A stretch of 64,000 nt of DNA from positions 992,001 through 1,056,000 of the forward strand of contig CAVURM010000001.1 of the NCBI GenBank assembly GCA_963743875.1, given 5' to 3'. The notes beneath the pieces are model-generated. The model saw only the letters and a list, made by a program, of their open reading frames with translations. It ran no database searches and was not told the DNA's origin. Positions 1 through 8,813 of this stretch are shown one piece after another (position 1 is the stretch's first letter; every line of letters begins with the position of its first letter). The position numbers were made by a program, and so were the translations under genes. This DNA is from RHKX01 sp963743875. Lineage in GTDB: Bacteria > Actinomycetota > Thermoleophilia > Solirubrobacterales > 70-9.

Positions 1-954
1 CTCAAGGCCGAGGCCCAGCAGCGGGTCCGCGAGGAGGTGACGCGGATCCGGGCCGAGGGAGCCGCGGCGGGCGAGACGGGTGGTTCCGGCGCCCCGGTAT
101 CGGCGGTGGCTGGAGCCGAGGCGGAGGGCCTGCGCAGCGAGCTGAGGCTCGCGCACGAGGAGGCCGACGCGCGCGCGGCGGAGGCTCGCGAGACGGGTCG
201 ACGCGAGGGAATCGAATCAGCCGGCGACGGCGACCTCGAGACCAGACTCAACGCGGCCCGCGCGGAGGCCCGCGCGGAGCTCGAAGCCGAACTCGAGCGC
301 ACGTCGGAGCCCCGGCGTCGTGAGCTCGAACAACGCGCCCTCGAGGCGGCTGAGAGCAAGACGGCTGAGCGGATCGCTCGAATCGAGGCCGACGCCGAGG
401 AGCGGATCCGAGCGGAGGTGGCCGTGGCCCGCCGCGCCGCCGAGGAACGGTTCGCGGAGCTGCTCGGAAAACGGGAACGGGAACTTCAGAGCGAGCGCGA
501 GGCCAAAGCGGCAGCAATCGAGCAGTCGCACGAGCGCCTCACCCAGATCGAAGGTCAGGCCGTCGAGGCAGCCCAGCGGGTCAGCGCGGCGGAGCAGAAC
601 CTCGAGGAGGAGAAGCGGCGGCTTCAGGAGGAGTCGGCCGCCCAGCTCGAGATCGCCACGGCCCAGGCACGGGCGGTGGCCGATCAGAACGTCGCCGAGC
701 GAATGCAGGATCGCGAGGACGAACTCTCCGACGCGATCGCCGCCGCCGAGCGGGCCGAGAAGGAGGTCGCGTCGAAGGTCGAGGAGGCCGAGGAGCGGGC
801 CCGGGGGTCGGAGGAGCGGGCCCGAGCGGTGGAGGCCGAGGCGGCGGCGACGATCAGCGAGGTCCGTCAGGCCGCCGCCGACTGGCTCCGGGAACAGACG
901 AAGTCCGTGCAGGCCGAGGCCGCGCGGGCCGCCCGGTCTACCGGCTCGAACTGA
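1..954 (+). CDS. Coiled-coil protein, 5' end outside window
   Basis: The reading frame is open from base 1, so the gene starts upstream; the first in-window start codon is GTG at 37, but the sequence before it has the same Glu/Ala/Arg-rich character. All 317 visible codons are low complexity, dominated by Ala, Glu and Arg in heptad-like spacing, with no Pro after the first 40 residues and no membrane segment. This is a long cytoplasmic coiled coil of the kind found in cytoskeletal or DivIVA-like scaffold proteins. I cannot name the family, since composition alone gives coiled-coil matches. The 3' end overlaps the convergent deacetylase-like gene by 17 bp. Confidence 0.75.
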   Translation, partial: LKAEAQQRVREEVTRIRAEGAAAGETGGSGAPVSAVAGAEAEGLRSELRLAHEEADARAAEARETGRREGIESAGDGDLETRLNAARAEARAELEAELERTSEPRRRELEQRALEAAESKTAERIARIEADAEERIRAEVAVARRAAEERFAELLGKRERELQSEREAKAAAIEQSHERLTQIEGQAVEAAQRVSAAEQNLEEEKRRLQEESAAQLEIATAQARAVADQNVAERMQDREDELSDAIAAAERAEKEVASKVEEAEERARGSEERARAVEAEAAATISEVRQAAADWLREQTKSVQAEAARAARSTGSN

Positions 955-1963
955 AGGCCGACCGCCACCGGTCGAGGCCGGCCGCACGCGCTACTGCCTC
1001 ATCGACCAGGGCCACCGCCTCCACCGACTCCGGTGACTCGTCGTCGCCGAGCGCGAGGATCGTCGCCAGGACGGAGCTCGCCAGCGCGCCGGGCTCGTAG
1101 CCGCCCTCGAGGCAGACCAGGATCGGCGCACCGATCTCCCGCCCGAGTTCCCGGAGATGTCTGGCCATCGTCGCGTAATCGGACGTACCGACCTCGCAGT
1201 CGGCCAGGGGGTCGATGACGTGAGCGTCATAGCCGGCCGAGACCGCGATCAGATCCGGTCGGTAGGCACGTGCGAGGGGGCCGACCACGTGCTCGACGAG
1301 CCCGATGAACTCGGGGCCTCCGGATCCGGGCGGCACGGGCAGGTTCAGGGTCGTCCCGAGACCCGCGCCCCTGCCGGTCTCGTCGACCATCCCGGTACCC
1401 GGGTAGAGCGGACTCTGGTGGATGCTGATGAAGAGCACGTCGTCGCGGTCGTCGAAGATCTCGGCAGTTCCGTTGCCGTGATGAACGTCCCAATCGAGAA
1501 TCAGAACCCGCTCGGCACCGCATTCGGCAATCGCGTGAGCCGCCCCGACCGCGACGTTGTTGAAGAGGCAGAAGCCCATCGACCGATCGGACTCGGCGTG
1601 ATGGCCGGGGGGACGCAGCCCGCAGAAGGCGAAATCCGACTCGCCCGCGAGCAGTCGCTCAGCACCGGCGCCCGCGGCGCCCGCGGCGCGTAACGCCGCC
1701 TCCCAGGATTCCCCATTGACCATCGTGTCGGCGTCGATTGCGCCTCCGCCCGCCGCACAGAGTGCTTCGATCGCATCGACCAGCCGCGGGTCGTGCACCT
1801 GCAGCAGCCAGCTGCGATCGGCCGCCGGCGGTTCGAGGACGTCCAGCCCCGGCCAACCCACCTCATCCAGCATCGCCTCGATGGCTCGGATCCGCTCGGC
1901 ATTCTCGGGATGAGAACCGGTTCCGTGGAGGAGCGATGAGTGGTGTCGGAGATAGATGCCCAT
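938..1963 (-). CDS. Histone-deacetylase-family amidohydrolase (AcuC/acetylpolyamine type)
   Basis: A 341-residue zinc hydrolase of the arginase/deacetylase fold. Visible signatures are the GLRPPGHH motif (His121-His122, catalytic dyad), DWDVHHGNG at 157-165 (Asp159 and His161 as metal ligands) and Asp246 in SAGYDAH (third ligand). Bacterial members remove acetyl groups from acetyl-lysine proteins such as acetyl-CoA synthetase, or from acetylpolyamines; the sequence alone does not decide the substrate. Length is normal for the single-domain family. It is divergent to nadB: the ATG at 1963 lies inside the nadB N-terminal codons, so the two 5' ends overlap by 28 bp and the promoters must lie within each other's coding sequence. 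Confidence 0.9.
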   Translation of the reverse strand: MGIYLRHHSSLLHGTGSHPENAERIRAIEAMLDEVGWPGLDVLEPPAADRSWLLQVHDPRLVDAIEALCAAGGGAIDADTMVNGESWEAALRAAGAAGAGAERLLAGESDFAFCGLRPPGHHAESDRSMGFCLFNNVAVGAAHAIAECGAERVLILDWDVHHGNGTAEIFDDRDDVLFISIHQSPLYPGTGMVDETGRGAGLGTTLNLPVPPGSGGPEFIGLVEHVVGPLARAYRPDLIAVSAGYDAHVIDPLADCEVGTSDYATMARHLRELGREIGAPILVCLEGGYEPGALASSVLATILALGDDESPESVEAVALVDEAVARAAGLDRWRSAFSSSR

Positions 1964-3459
1964 CGATGCGGGGTACGGTACTCGCCGACTTGACGCAGCC
2001 CGATCCCTCCCCCATCAATCCCGCCGACCTTGCGGTAGTCGGCGGCGGTGCCGCAGGGCTCCATGTCGCTCTCGAGGCGGCGGAGGCCGGCGGGCGGGTG
2101 GTGATGATCTCCCGCAAGTCGCTGACCGAGACGGCGAGCTTTCGAGCCCAGGGCGGGCTGGCGGCTGCGATCGCGCCTGACGATTCACCGGCCAGGCATG
2201 CGGAGGACACGCTCAACGCAGGACGGGGGCTCTGCGATCCCGCCGCGGTCGAGGTGCTCGTCAACGAGGCCCCCGCGGCGGTGGAATCGCTGATGAGTCG
2301 CGGGGTCGCCTTCGACCTGCAGGCGAACGGTGAACTATCACTCGGCCTCGAGGGCGGGCATTCAGCTCGGCGCATCGTCCATGCCGGTGGCGCCGAGACC
2401 GGCCGCGCGCTGACGAGCCGACTGGCTCAGCTCGCGGCTGAGCACGACCGGATCGAGGTCCTTGAAGGGGCCTCGGCACTGGCCCTCTGGTCCGACGGCG
2501 GGCGTTGCCACGGGGTGCTCACCGACCGCGGCCCGGTGCCGGCCGCCACGACGATCCTCGCCACCGGCGGGGGCGCGGCCCTCTGGCAGCGCACCACGAA
2601 CCCCCGCGGAGCGATCGGTGCCGGAGCGGTCCTCGCCCACGAAGCGGGTGCAGACCTCGCCGACCTCGAGCTCTGCCAGTTCCATCCGACCGCGCTGGCG
2701 CTGCCCGGCGAGGAGCTGGACGGCTGGCTGATCACGGAGGCCGTCCGGGGCGAGGGCGCACTACTGCTCGATGCCGATGGCCGCCGGTTCACCGACGAGC
2801 TCGCGCCGCGAGATCAGGTCACCGCTGCCATCCTCGACCGCATGGCCGCCGATTCGACGGCAGCCGTGGACCTCGACCTCCGGCCGGTGCCGCTGGAGCG
2901 ATTTCCCACGATCACCCGGACCCTGCAATCGATCGGCATCGATCCGAGGAGCGACCTGGTTCCCGTCGCCCCGGCCTCCCATTATCTGATCGGCGGTGTT
3001 CGCACCGACCTCGACGGTCGCAGCAGCCTGCCGGGACTCCTCGCGGTCGGCGAGGCCGCCTGCACCGGGTTGCATGGGGCCAACCGCCTGGCCTCGAACT
3101 CGCTCAGCGAATGCTTCGTCTTCGGCACCCGAGCTGCCCGTGCGGCGCTCGCCACCGAAGCACCGGACCCGAATCCCCCTCGGCCCGCCCGGAACCCTGA
3201 GTTCCCATCCCCGACGACCGAGACCCGCCAGGCCGTCTGGGATCTCGCCGGCCCGGTCCGGGATGCGATGCGCCTCGAGCGTCTGCTCGGGGATCCATAC
3301 CCGTTGGCGAACCTGATCGCAGCATCAGCCCTGGCCAGAGAGGAATCCCGCGGCGTCCACCGGCGCTCCGATTTCCCCGGCCCCGATCCGGCGCTCGACC
3401 TGCGCCATCACGTCGTCTCGGGCGACGGCACGATCCGCCTCGAGCGCTGGCCCTCTTAA
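1936..3459 (+). CDS. nadB: L-aspartate oxidase NadB
   Basis: A 507-residue FAD enzyme that oxidises L-aspartate to iminoaspartate, the first step of de novo NAD synthesis. The N-terminus has the dinucleotide-binding GGGAAG motif at 36-41. Family signatures follow: HSARRIVHAGG, the CQFHPTAL segment, the capping-domain EAVRGEGA stretch, and a C-terminal GLHGANRLASNS block that closes the FAD site. I chose ATG 1936 because GGAGG lies four bases upstream; ATG 1966 lacks a ribosome site. No nadA or nadC is adjacent, so the pathway is split. The C-terminal helical domain is shorter than in E. coli NadB, as is common in Actinobacteria. Confidence 0.93.
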   Translation: MSGVGDRCPSMRGTVLADLTQPDPSPINPADLAVVGGGAAGLHVALEAAEAGGRVVMISRKSLTETASFRAQGGLAAAIAPDDSPARHAEDTLNAGRGLCDPAAVEVLVNEAPAAVESLMSRGVAFDLQANGELSLGLEGGHSARRIVHAGGAETGRALTSRLAQLAAEHDRIEVLEGASALALWSDGGRCHGVLTDRGPVPAATTILATGGGAALWQRTTNPRGAIGAGAVLAHEAGADLADLELCQFHPTALALPGEELDGWLITEAVRGEGALLLDADGRRFTDELAPRDQVTAAILDRMAADSTAAVDLDLRPVPLERFPTITRTLQSIGIDPRSDLVPVAPASHYLIGGVRTDLDGRSSLPGLLAVGEAACTGLHGANRLASNSLSECFVFGTRAARAALATEAPDPNPPRPARNPEFPSPTTETRQAVWDLAGPVRDAMRLERLLGDPYPLANLIAASALAREESRGVHRRSDFPGPDPALDLRHHVVSGDGTIRLERWPS

Positions 3460-3556
3460 CCCGAACTTAACCTCGATCGGCACGCGCTTCATGTGCGGAC
3501 CGTCACACTATGCGGTGCGGGGGGTTACCACGGACTCGAAAGGTTCAGGGCAACCC

Positions 3557-4015
3557 ATGTACCAATTCAGTCGTTCGATCTATCGGGAGCTTGCCCCGAA
3601 GGTCGTTGAAAGCACCGATTCAGGATGCGCCGGCAAGCAGCATGTACTCGACGCCTGTGAGGCGACGATGCAGCGACTCCTCAACGATCGTCGCTACTTC
3701 GCCAAACCGACCAAGGCGCTCTTCACGGAGCTCCGCGGGCACTTCCCGATCAACGAGCAGCTGTTCGTCTTTCAGGTGGTGGACCGCAACGTGAAGCTCG
3801 CTCTTCGTTACCTCGATCAGGCACCTGCCGACGAGCTGGCCCTGATCGTGGAGCGCGAGTGCAAGGCTCACACTCGCAGGGGTACCCCCTGTCAACGGGA
3901 ACCGCTGCCGGGACGGGACTACTGCCCGTCGCACAAGCATCTCGAGGAGGACGTCGTGCTCGAGCCTCGGTCTCAGGTGCTCGAGCGTCGGGAGGAGCTC
4001 CAGGTGGCCGCATAG
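3557..4015 (+). CDS. Small conserved protein with C-terminal Cys/His motif (DUF5763-like)
   Basis: A 152-residue protein of unknown function. The first 110 residues are helical and soluble. The C-terminal third has the spaced motif CKAHTRRGTPC-x9-YCPSH. This matches the CKAxTKKGxxC...YCxxH pattern that I associate with DUF5763-type proteins and that probably binds one zinc ion. I start at ATG 3557 (MYQFSRSIY) because the upstream extension to 3491 looks non-coding. It stands alone between nadB and hyuA, 25 bp before the latter. No function is proposed; a metal-stabilised nucleic-acid or protein-binding tail is only a guess. Confidence 0.7.
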   Translation: MYQFSRSIYRELAPKVVESTDSGCAGKQHVLDACEATMQRLLNDRRYFAKPTKALFTELRGHFPINEQLFVFQVVDRNVKLALRYLDQAPADELALIVERECKAHTRRGTPCQREPLPGRDYCPSHKHLEEDVVLEPRSQVLERREELQVAA

Positions 4016-4040
4016 GCGGCTGCGGCCCGCTGCCGCTGTA

Positions 4041-6048
4041 ATGGGCGGTGTGCTGCTCGGAGTCGACGTAGGAGGAACGTTCACCGACGCCGTCCTGGTG
4101 GACGGTGACCGGGTTCACGCGGTGAAGTCGCCGACGACACCCGACGATCAGTCGATCGGGGTGGTCGAGGCGATCGAAACCGTGCTCCGCCGCGCCGCGA
4201 CGTCCCCGTCGGAGGTGACCCATTTCGCCCACGGCATGACCGTCGGCACCAACGCGCTGCTCGAGCGCCGCGGGGCCAGAACGACCCTGATCGCCACGGC
4301 GGGCTTCACCGACCTGCTGGAGATCGCGCGACAGAATCGACCTTCGCTCTACCGGCTCTGCGACGACCGGCCGGCCCCGCTCGCTCCACCTGAGCTCCGG
4401 ATCGGCGTCAACGAGCGGATCGGCACCGACGGCGTGATCGAGAACCTGACCGATCGACGAGGTTGACCGCGTGGTCGCGGAGATCGCCCGACTGGAGCCG
4501 GAGTCGGTTGCGATCTGCCTGCTCTTCTCGTTCCTCGACCCGGTGCACGAGCATCGCCTCGCCTCCGCCATCCGCGAGCGCTACCCGGAGCTCCACGTCT
4601 CCGTCTCATCGGAGGTCCTCCCGCAGTTCCGCGAGTACGAGCGGTGCGCGACGACGGCGCTCGACGCGTACCTGTCCCCGCGGCTGGCCGGCTACCTCGG
4701 GCGGCTCCGATCCCGCAGCGCGGAGACCGGCGTACCCGAGCCCCTGATCATGCAGTCCTCGGGCGGCGTCGCGAGCTCGTCGGAGGCCGGCGCGGGAGGA
4801 GCCTGGAGCGTGCTCAGCGGCCCGGCTGGAGGCGCGGTCGGGGCTGGCATACTCGCCCTTGCGAGCGGGAACGGCAACGCCCTGGGCCTCGACATGGGCG
4901 GGACGTCCTGCGATGTCTGCGTCGTCGAGGGCGGCCGCGTCGGCCGCACCGACGCACGCGAGTTCGACGGACGCCCGATCCAGCTGCCGATGGTGGACGT
5001 CCACACGGTCGGAGCCGGCGGTGGTTCGATCGCCTGGCGCGACAGCGGCGGCGCCCTCTGCGTCGGGCCCCGCTCGGCAGGCGCCGAACCCGGACCCGCC
5101 TGCTACGGAAAGGGGGGCGTCGAGCCGACCGTGACCGACGCCAACCTGATCCTCGGATACCTCGATCCAGAGGGAGGGCTCGCGGGAGGGGTCAGCCTCG
5201 ATCGGTCCGCCGCCGAGAACGCCGTCGCCCGACTTGCTGCCGATCTCGGACTCGATCCGATCGCGACCGCGGCCGGGATCATCGAGGTTGCGAACCAGGA
5301 GATGATCCGGGCGCTCCGGGTGGTCACGGTGGAGTGCGGGATCGACCCTCGCGAATTCGCCCTGCTGCCGTTCGGCGGCGCCGGACCCCTGCACGCTGCC
5401 GCCATCGCCGCCGAGCTCGGCATTCGGCAGCTCCTCTGCCCAAGCTCGGGCGGAGTGCTGTCGGCGCTCGGACTGGTTTGCTCGGACCGCCGTCGGGACA
5501 CCGCAAAGACCGTGATGCTCTGGGGACCCGATTTCAGCGCCACCCGGATCGAGGCGGAGGTTGAATCGATCGTCGACGCTCTCGACCCGAGGCCCGGAGC
5601 GGATCTCGAAGCCACCTACGAGCTCCGCTACCGAGGGCAGTCCTTCGAGCTGCCGGTCGCCGGTCCGCCCACCGCCGATCCGGCACAACTCGCCGCCGAT
5701 TTCGCCGCCGAGCACCAGCGCCGCTACGGCTACCACGAGCCGGACGGCTCAGTCGAGCTCGTCAACATCCGGATCGCGGCCCGTGAGCCGCTGGTCGAAT
5801 TCACGGTTCCCGCCGGAACCCACGCCCCTCCGCGACGGGCCAGGCGGAGGGCCTGGTTCACCGGCGGTTGGGAGGAGACCGCGGTAATCGCGGGTGAGCC
5901 TCCGATCGGCTTCACGGCATCCGGTCCATGTGTGTTCGAGCTGCCGGAGACGACGCTCCTGCTCCCGAGGGGATGGCGGGCGAAGGTCGACGGGCACGGC
6001 ACGATCGTCGCCCACACCGACGCTCCAGATCAGGGGGCGGCCCGATGA
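4041..6048 (+). pseudogene. hyuA: Hydantoinase A / 5-oxoprolinase subunit A, frameshifted
   Basis: HyuA-family ATP-dependent hydrolase that works with HyuB on hydantoins or 5-oxoproline-like lactams. Codons from 4041 give the N-terminal ATPase phosphate loop (GVDVGGTFTDAV) and the HGMTVGTNALLER block, then stop at 4466. The homologous continuation (DEVDRVVAEIARLEP) is in another frame from about 4453 and runs to 6048 with MQSSGGV, GGTSCDVCVV and DMGGT-type ASKHA motifs. One extra base, or two missing, in the stretch around 4447-4460 explains it. Everything downstream is intact, so this is either a recent lesion or a sequence error. Its stop overlaps the hyuB start (ATGA). Family typing is secure; the substrate is not. 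Confidence 0.85.
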
Positions 6049-7592
6049 GCGACCCGGGAATCGACCCGATCGGACTGCAGGTCCTGAGCGGCGGCCTGCG
6101 CGCGATCTGCGACGAGATGGGCGCCGTCCTCGTGCGGGCGGCGCACTCCCCCAACATCAAGGAGCGGCGGGATTGCTCGACCGCGTTGTTCGATGCCGGC
6201 GGCGAGCTCGTGATGCAGGCGGAGCACATTCCCGTTCATCTCGGTTCGATGCCGGAGGCGGTGAAGGCGGTGGCCGACCTCGCCGGCAGCGCCGCCCACC
6301 CGCCGGGGGCGGGGGACCTCTGGATCCTCAACGATCCGTTCAGGGGCGGCACGCACCTTCCCGACATCACGCTGGTCTCGCCGATCGTCGTCGAGGGAGG
6401 CCTGATCGGCTGGGCGGCGAGCCGTGCCCATCATGCCGATGTCGGTGGCCCCACCCCCGGGGGTATGCCGGCCGATTCAAGGCGGCTGAGCGACGAGGGG
6501 ATCGTGATCGAGCCGCAACGGATCGACGAGGATGGTCTCGCCCGACTCGCCCTGCGGATGCGCCGACCCGATCAGCGACTCGCGGACCTGCGGGCGCAGA
6601 GGGCGGCGAACCTGCTCGGCGAGCGACGCATCGGCGAGTTGGCGGCACGGAACGGCCCGGCGCCGTTGGTGGCGGGGATGGCAGCCGTGCTCGACTATGC
6701 CGAGCGACGCAGCCGGTCCGCGATCGCGGCGCTCGCGGACGGCACCTTCGTCGCCACCGACGCCCTCGTGGCCGCGGATGGCGCGGAGATCCCGCTGCGG
6801 GTATCGATCGAGATCGCCGGCGAGGAGATGCGGGTCGACTTCGCCGGATCGGCGCCCCAGGTTGCGGGCAACCTGAACTGCCCGCTGCCGGTCACCCGGG
6901 CGGCGACATTGTTCGCCGTCCGCACGTTGACCGACCCGGACGCGCCCGCATCGGCAGGGGCGTTCCGCCCGGTCGCCATCGCGGCCCCTCCGGGCAGCGT
7001 GCTGAACGCGCGGCCGGGCGCCGCCGTGGTCGCCGGCAACGTCGAGACCTCGAGCCGCGTGGCCGACCTCGTCTTCGCGGCGCTCGCCGAGGTGGCCGAC
7101 GGCCCGGCCCAGGGCCAGGGCACGATGAACAACCTGACGCTCTCCGGGGGCGGCGACGGCCTGGAGGAGTTCACCTACTACGAGACGATCGGCGGCGGCC
7201 AGGGTGCATGCCGCGACGCTCCCGGCCCGAGCGGCGTTCACGTCGCGATGTCGAACACGCTTAACACCCCGGTCGAGGCGCTCGAGGGCGACCTGCCCGT
7301 GCGGATCAGGGAGCTCGCGATCCGTCGCGGCAGCGGCGGCTCCGGCTCGATGCGCGGGGGCGACGGCGTCGTGCGGCGCATCGAGGCGCTGGCACCTCTG
7401 CGGTTCTCGCTGATCACCGAGCGCCGCGCCGTCGGCCCGCGAGGCCGTGAGGGCGGCGGCGACGGACAACCGGGGCGCAACAGCCTCAACGGGGAGCCGC
7501 TGCCCGCGAAGTGCGAGGGGATGATGGAGGTCGGCGACGTGCTCTCGATCGAGACGCCAGGCGGCGGCGGGTTCGGCCGAGACCGTTCGTAG
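6045..7592 (+). CDS. hyuB: Hydantoinase B / 5-oxoprolinase subunit B
   Basis: A 515-residue HyuB-family partner of the preceding HyuA. Diagnostic blocks are NDPFRGGTHLPDITLV near the N-terminus, HHADVGG, the GQGTMNNLTLSG stretch, YYETIGGGQGA, NTLNTPVEALE, and the C-terminal Gly-rich LAIRRGSGGSG and TPGGGGFG segments. The start ATG 6045 overlaps the hyuA stop by four bases, indicating translational coupling. N-methylhydantoinase, acetophenone carboxylase and 5-oxoprolinase all use this pair, so substrate assignment is open. No transporter or racemase for hydantoins is nearby. If hyuA is truly broken, HyuB would lack its ATPase partner. Confidence 0.92.
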   Translation: MSDPGIDPIGLQVLSGGLRAICDEMGAVLVRAAHSPNIKERRDCSTALFDAGGELVMQAEHIPVHLGSMPEAVKAVADLAGSAAHPPGAGDLWILNDPFRGGTHLPDITLVSPIVVEGGLIGWAASRAHHADVGGPTPGGMPADSRRLSDEGIVIEPQRIDEDGLARLALRMRRPDQRLADLRAQRAANLLGERRIGELAARNGPAPLVAGMAAVLDYAERRSRSAIAALADGTFVATDALVAADGAEIPLRVSIEIAGEEMRVDFAGSAPQVAGNLNCPLPVTRAATLFAVRTLTDPDAPASAGAFRPVAIAAPPGSVLNARPGAAVVAGNVETSSRVADLVFAALAEVADGPAQGQGTMNNLTLSGGGDGLEEFTYYETIGGGQGACRDAPGPSGVHVAMSNTLNTPVEALEGDLPVRIRELAIRRGSGGSGSMRGGDGVVRRIEALAPLRFSLITERRAVGPRGREGGGDGQPGRNSLNGEPLPAKCEGMMEVGDVLSIETPGGGGFGRDRS

Positions 7593-7649
7593 CGGGTGCT
7601 CAACCCGCCGAAGGATCGGCTGCAAGACTATGTGCGAGTCGTCACTTAT

Positions 7650-7678
7650 TTGAGGTTAGGACTCATCTGCCCTAGACT
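7650..7678 (+). promoter_or_regulatory. Sigma-70-like promoter upstream of DUF1802 gene
   Basis: TTGAGG at 7650-7655 and TAGACT at 7673-7678 are separated by exactly 17 bp in an AT-richer patch of a 184-bp intergenic region. Transcription would begin near 7685, giving a leader of about 90 nt before the ATG at 7777. I see no known riboswitch in that leader. Inference from consensus spacing only. Confidence 0.5.
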
Positions 7679-7776
7679 CGCGGCCCTCCGACGGGCCCTG
7701 ATGCGGCCCCGGCTGGGTCGCCCTCGTCCGAGACATGCGAACCCCGCCTTAACCCCCGACCCCGGACGTATTACCC

Positions 7777-8412
7777 ATGCCAATTGCTTTCAAGGAATGG
7801 TCAGTCACCGTGCGCGCCCTCGCCGAGGGCGAGCAGCTAGTCACCCTGCGCAAGGGCGGCATCCGCGAGGACAACAAGCACTTCGAGCTCGAGCACGAGC
7901 GCTTCTTCCTCTATCCGACATTCGACCATCAGCGCAACGACCTCGTCCGCGAGTCACACCACCCCGAGCTTCGACGCGCCCTCGAGGAGGGCGTATGGCC
8001 GGAGGAGGAGCCGCCCCCGCGCGCCCTGCTCCAGGACGGCGGAATCCCACAGCCCGACAGGGTCCGGATTCGTGCCTGGGCCGAGGTGGCCGATCACTTC
8101 ACCACCGACGATCCCCGCATCGTCGACGCGCTCAGCCCCTACCACGTGTGGACCCAGGACTACGCCCGCAAGCGGCTGCGCTGGAAGCGCACCCATCCGC
8201 TGCATGTCCTCCTGCTCAAGGTCCATCGGATCCCGCGACCGGTGACGGTCCGGGTCCGCGACGAGCACATCGGCTGCCACTCCTGGGTCGAGATCGATCG
8301 CGATCTTCCCTTCGAGGGCGTCCCGGTGATGGCCGACGACGAGTTCGACCGGGCCGCAGCGGCGATCCGCGCGACCTGCGGCGCCGCCGAGCCCGAGCCG
8401 GCCCTGGCGTAG
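7777..8412 (+). CDS. DUF1802 family protein
   Basis: A 211-residue soluble protein whose opening (AFKEWSVTVRAL, then LRKGGIRED and ERFFLYPTFDHQ) is characteristic of DUF1802. In that family, conserved Lys/Arg/His residues in the first 60 positions suggest a nuclease-like or nucleotide-binding site, but no activity is established. Length is normal. It has its own promoter and stands alone. The stop at 8412 is followed within 10 bp by a strong hairpin that could end transcription. Confidence 0.85.
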   Translation: MPIAFKEWSVTVRALAEGEQLVTLRKGGIREDNKHFELEHERFFLYPTFDHQRNDLVRESHHPELRRALEEGVWPEEEPPPRALLQDGGIPQPDRVRIRAWAEVADHFTTDDPRIVDALSPYHVWTQDYARKRLRWKRTHPLHVLLLKVHRIPRPVTVRVRDEHIGCHSWVEIDRDLPFEGVPVMADDEFDRAAAAIRATCGAAEPEPALA

Positions 8413-8420
8413 AAACCACC

Positions 8421-8457
8421 CCGGCGAAATCCTCCGCTTCGCGTCCGGTTTCGCCGG
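8421..8457. repeat. Family A hairpin, stem variant 1
   Basis: CCGGCGAAA (8421-8429) and TTTCGCCGG (8449-8457) form a perfect 9-bp stem around a 19-nt loop, tcctccgcttcgcgtccgg. The loop is nearly the same as in the 8471-8706 array and at 48821-48839, but the stem sequence is unrelated. It lies just after the DUF1802 stop and may double as a terminator. Confidence 0.8.
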
Positions 8458-8470
8458 ACCGTTGGGATAG

Positions 8471-8706
8471 ATAACTCCGAGCAGATGCTCCGCTTCGCGT
8501 CCGCTCTGCTCGGTCGGCGCGGTGTTGCCGCTCGGCAGGGGCGTCAGGGATAACTCCGAGCAGATGCTCCGCTGCGCGTCCGCTCTGCTCGGTCGGCGCG
8601 GTGTTGCCGCTCGGCAGGGGCGTCAGGGATAACTCCGAGCAGATGCTCCGCTGCGCGTCCGCTCTGCTCGGCCTGCACGGTGTTGCCGCTCGGCAGGGGC
8701 GTCAGG
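8471..8706. repeat. Three tandem copies of a 79-bp unit with family A hairpin
   Basis: Copies begin at 8471, 8550 and 8629 with an exact 79-bp period; the last is about 78 bp. They differ at only a few positions (cttcg/ctgcg in the loop, ggtcggc/gcctgca after the hairpin in copy 3). Each unit contains CCGAGCAGA, a 19-nt loop (tgctccgctgcgcgtccgc in copies 2 and 3) and TCTGCTCGG, a perfect 9-bp stem, followed by a GTGTTGCCGCTCGGCAGG segment that recurs in diverged form at about 48857. Confidence 0.92.
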
Positions 8707-8743
8707 TGGTTGGTGGGTCGGGCCAGATGGTTGATTCATGTCC

Positions 8744-8759
8744 CTCGGCAGGCCACGCC
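8744..8759 (+). repeat. 16-bp island motif, copy 1
   Basis: CTCGGCAGGCCACGCC. It differs by one base from the copy at 49076-49091 and from the reverse-complement copies at 25192-25207 and 25223-25238. All four lie in gene-free repeat islands and none lies in a gene. Confidence 0.8.
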
Positions 8760-8813
8760 CAACGCTGACCCCTCCGGCTCTGCCGAGCCACCCCCCGCTC
8801 TACCCTCAGACGC

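Larger units (their letters stand above)
8413..8813. other. Repeat island 1: 400-bp gene-free interval
   Basis: No credible coding sequence. It holds one hairpin (8421-8457), a three-copy 79-bp tandem array (8471-8706) whose every unit carries a related hairpin, a copy of a 16-bp motif (8744-8759) shared with two other gene-free intervals, and the TACCCT -10 box of the next gene (8801-8806). Confidence 0.8.

Noticed and set aside
4041..6048. Programmed frameshift in hyuA
   Set aside because: No slippery heptamer or downstream structure at 4447-4460, and the family is not known to use recoding; several other indels in the window point to error.
8471..8706. CRISPR array
   Set aside because: The 79-bp units are directly adjacent with no variable spacers, and no cas gene is near.
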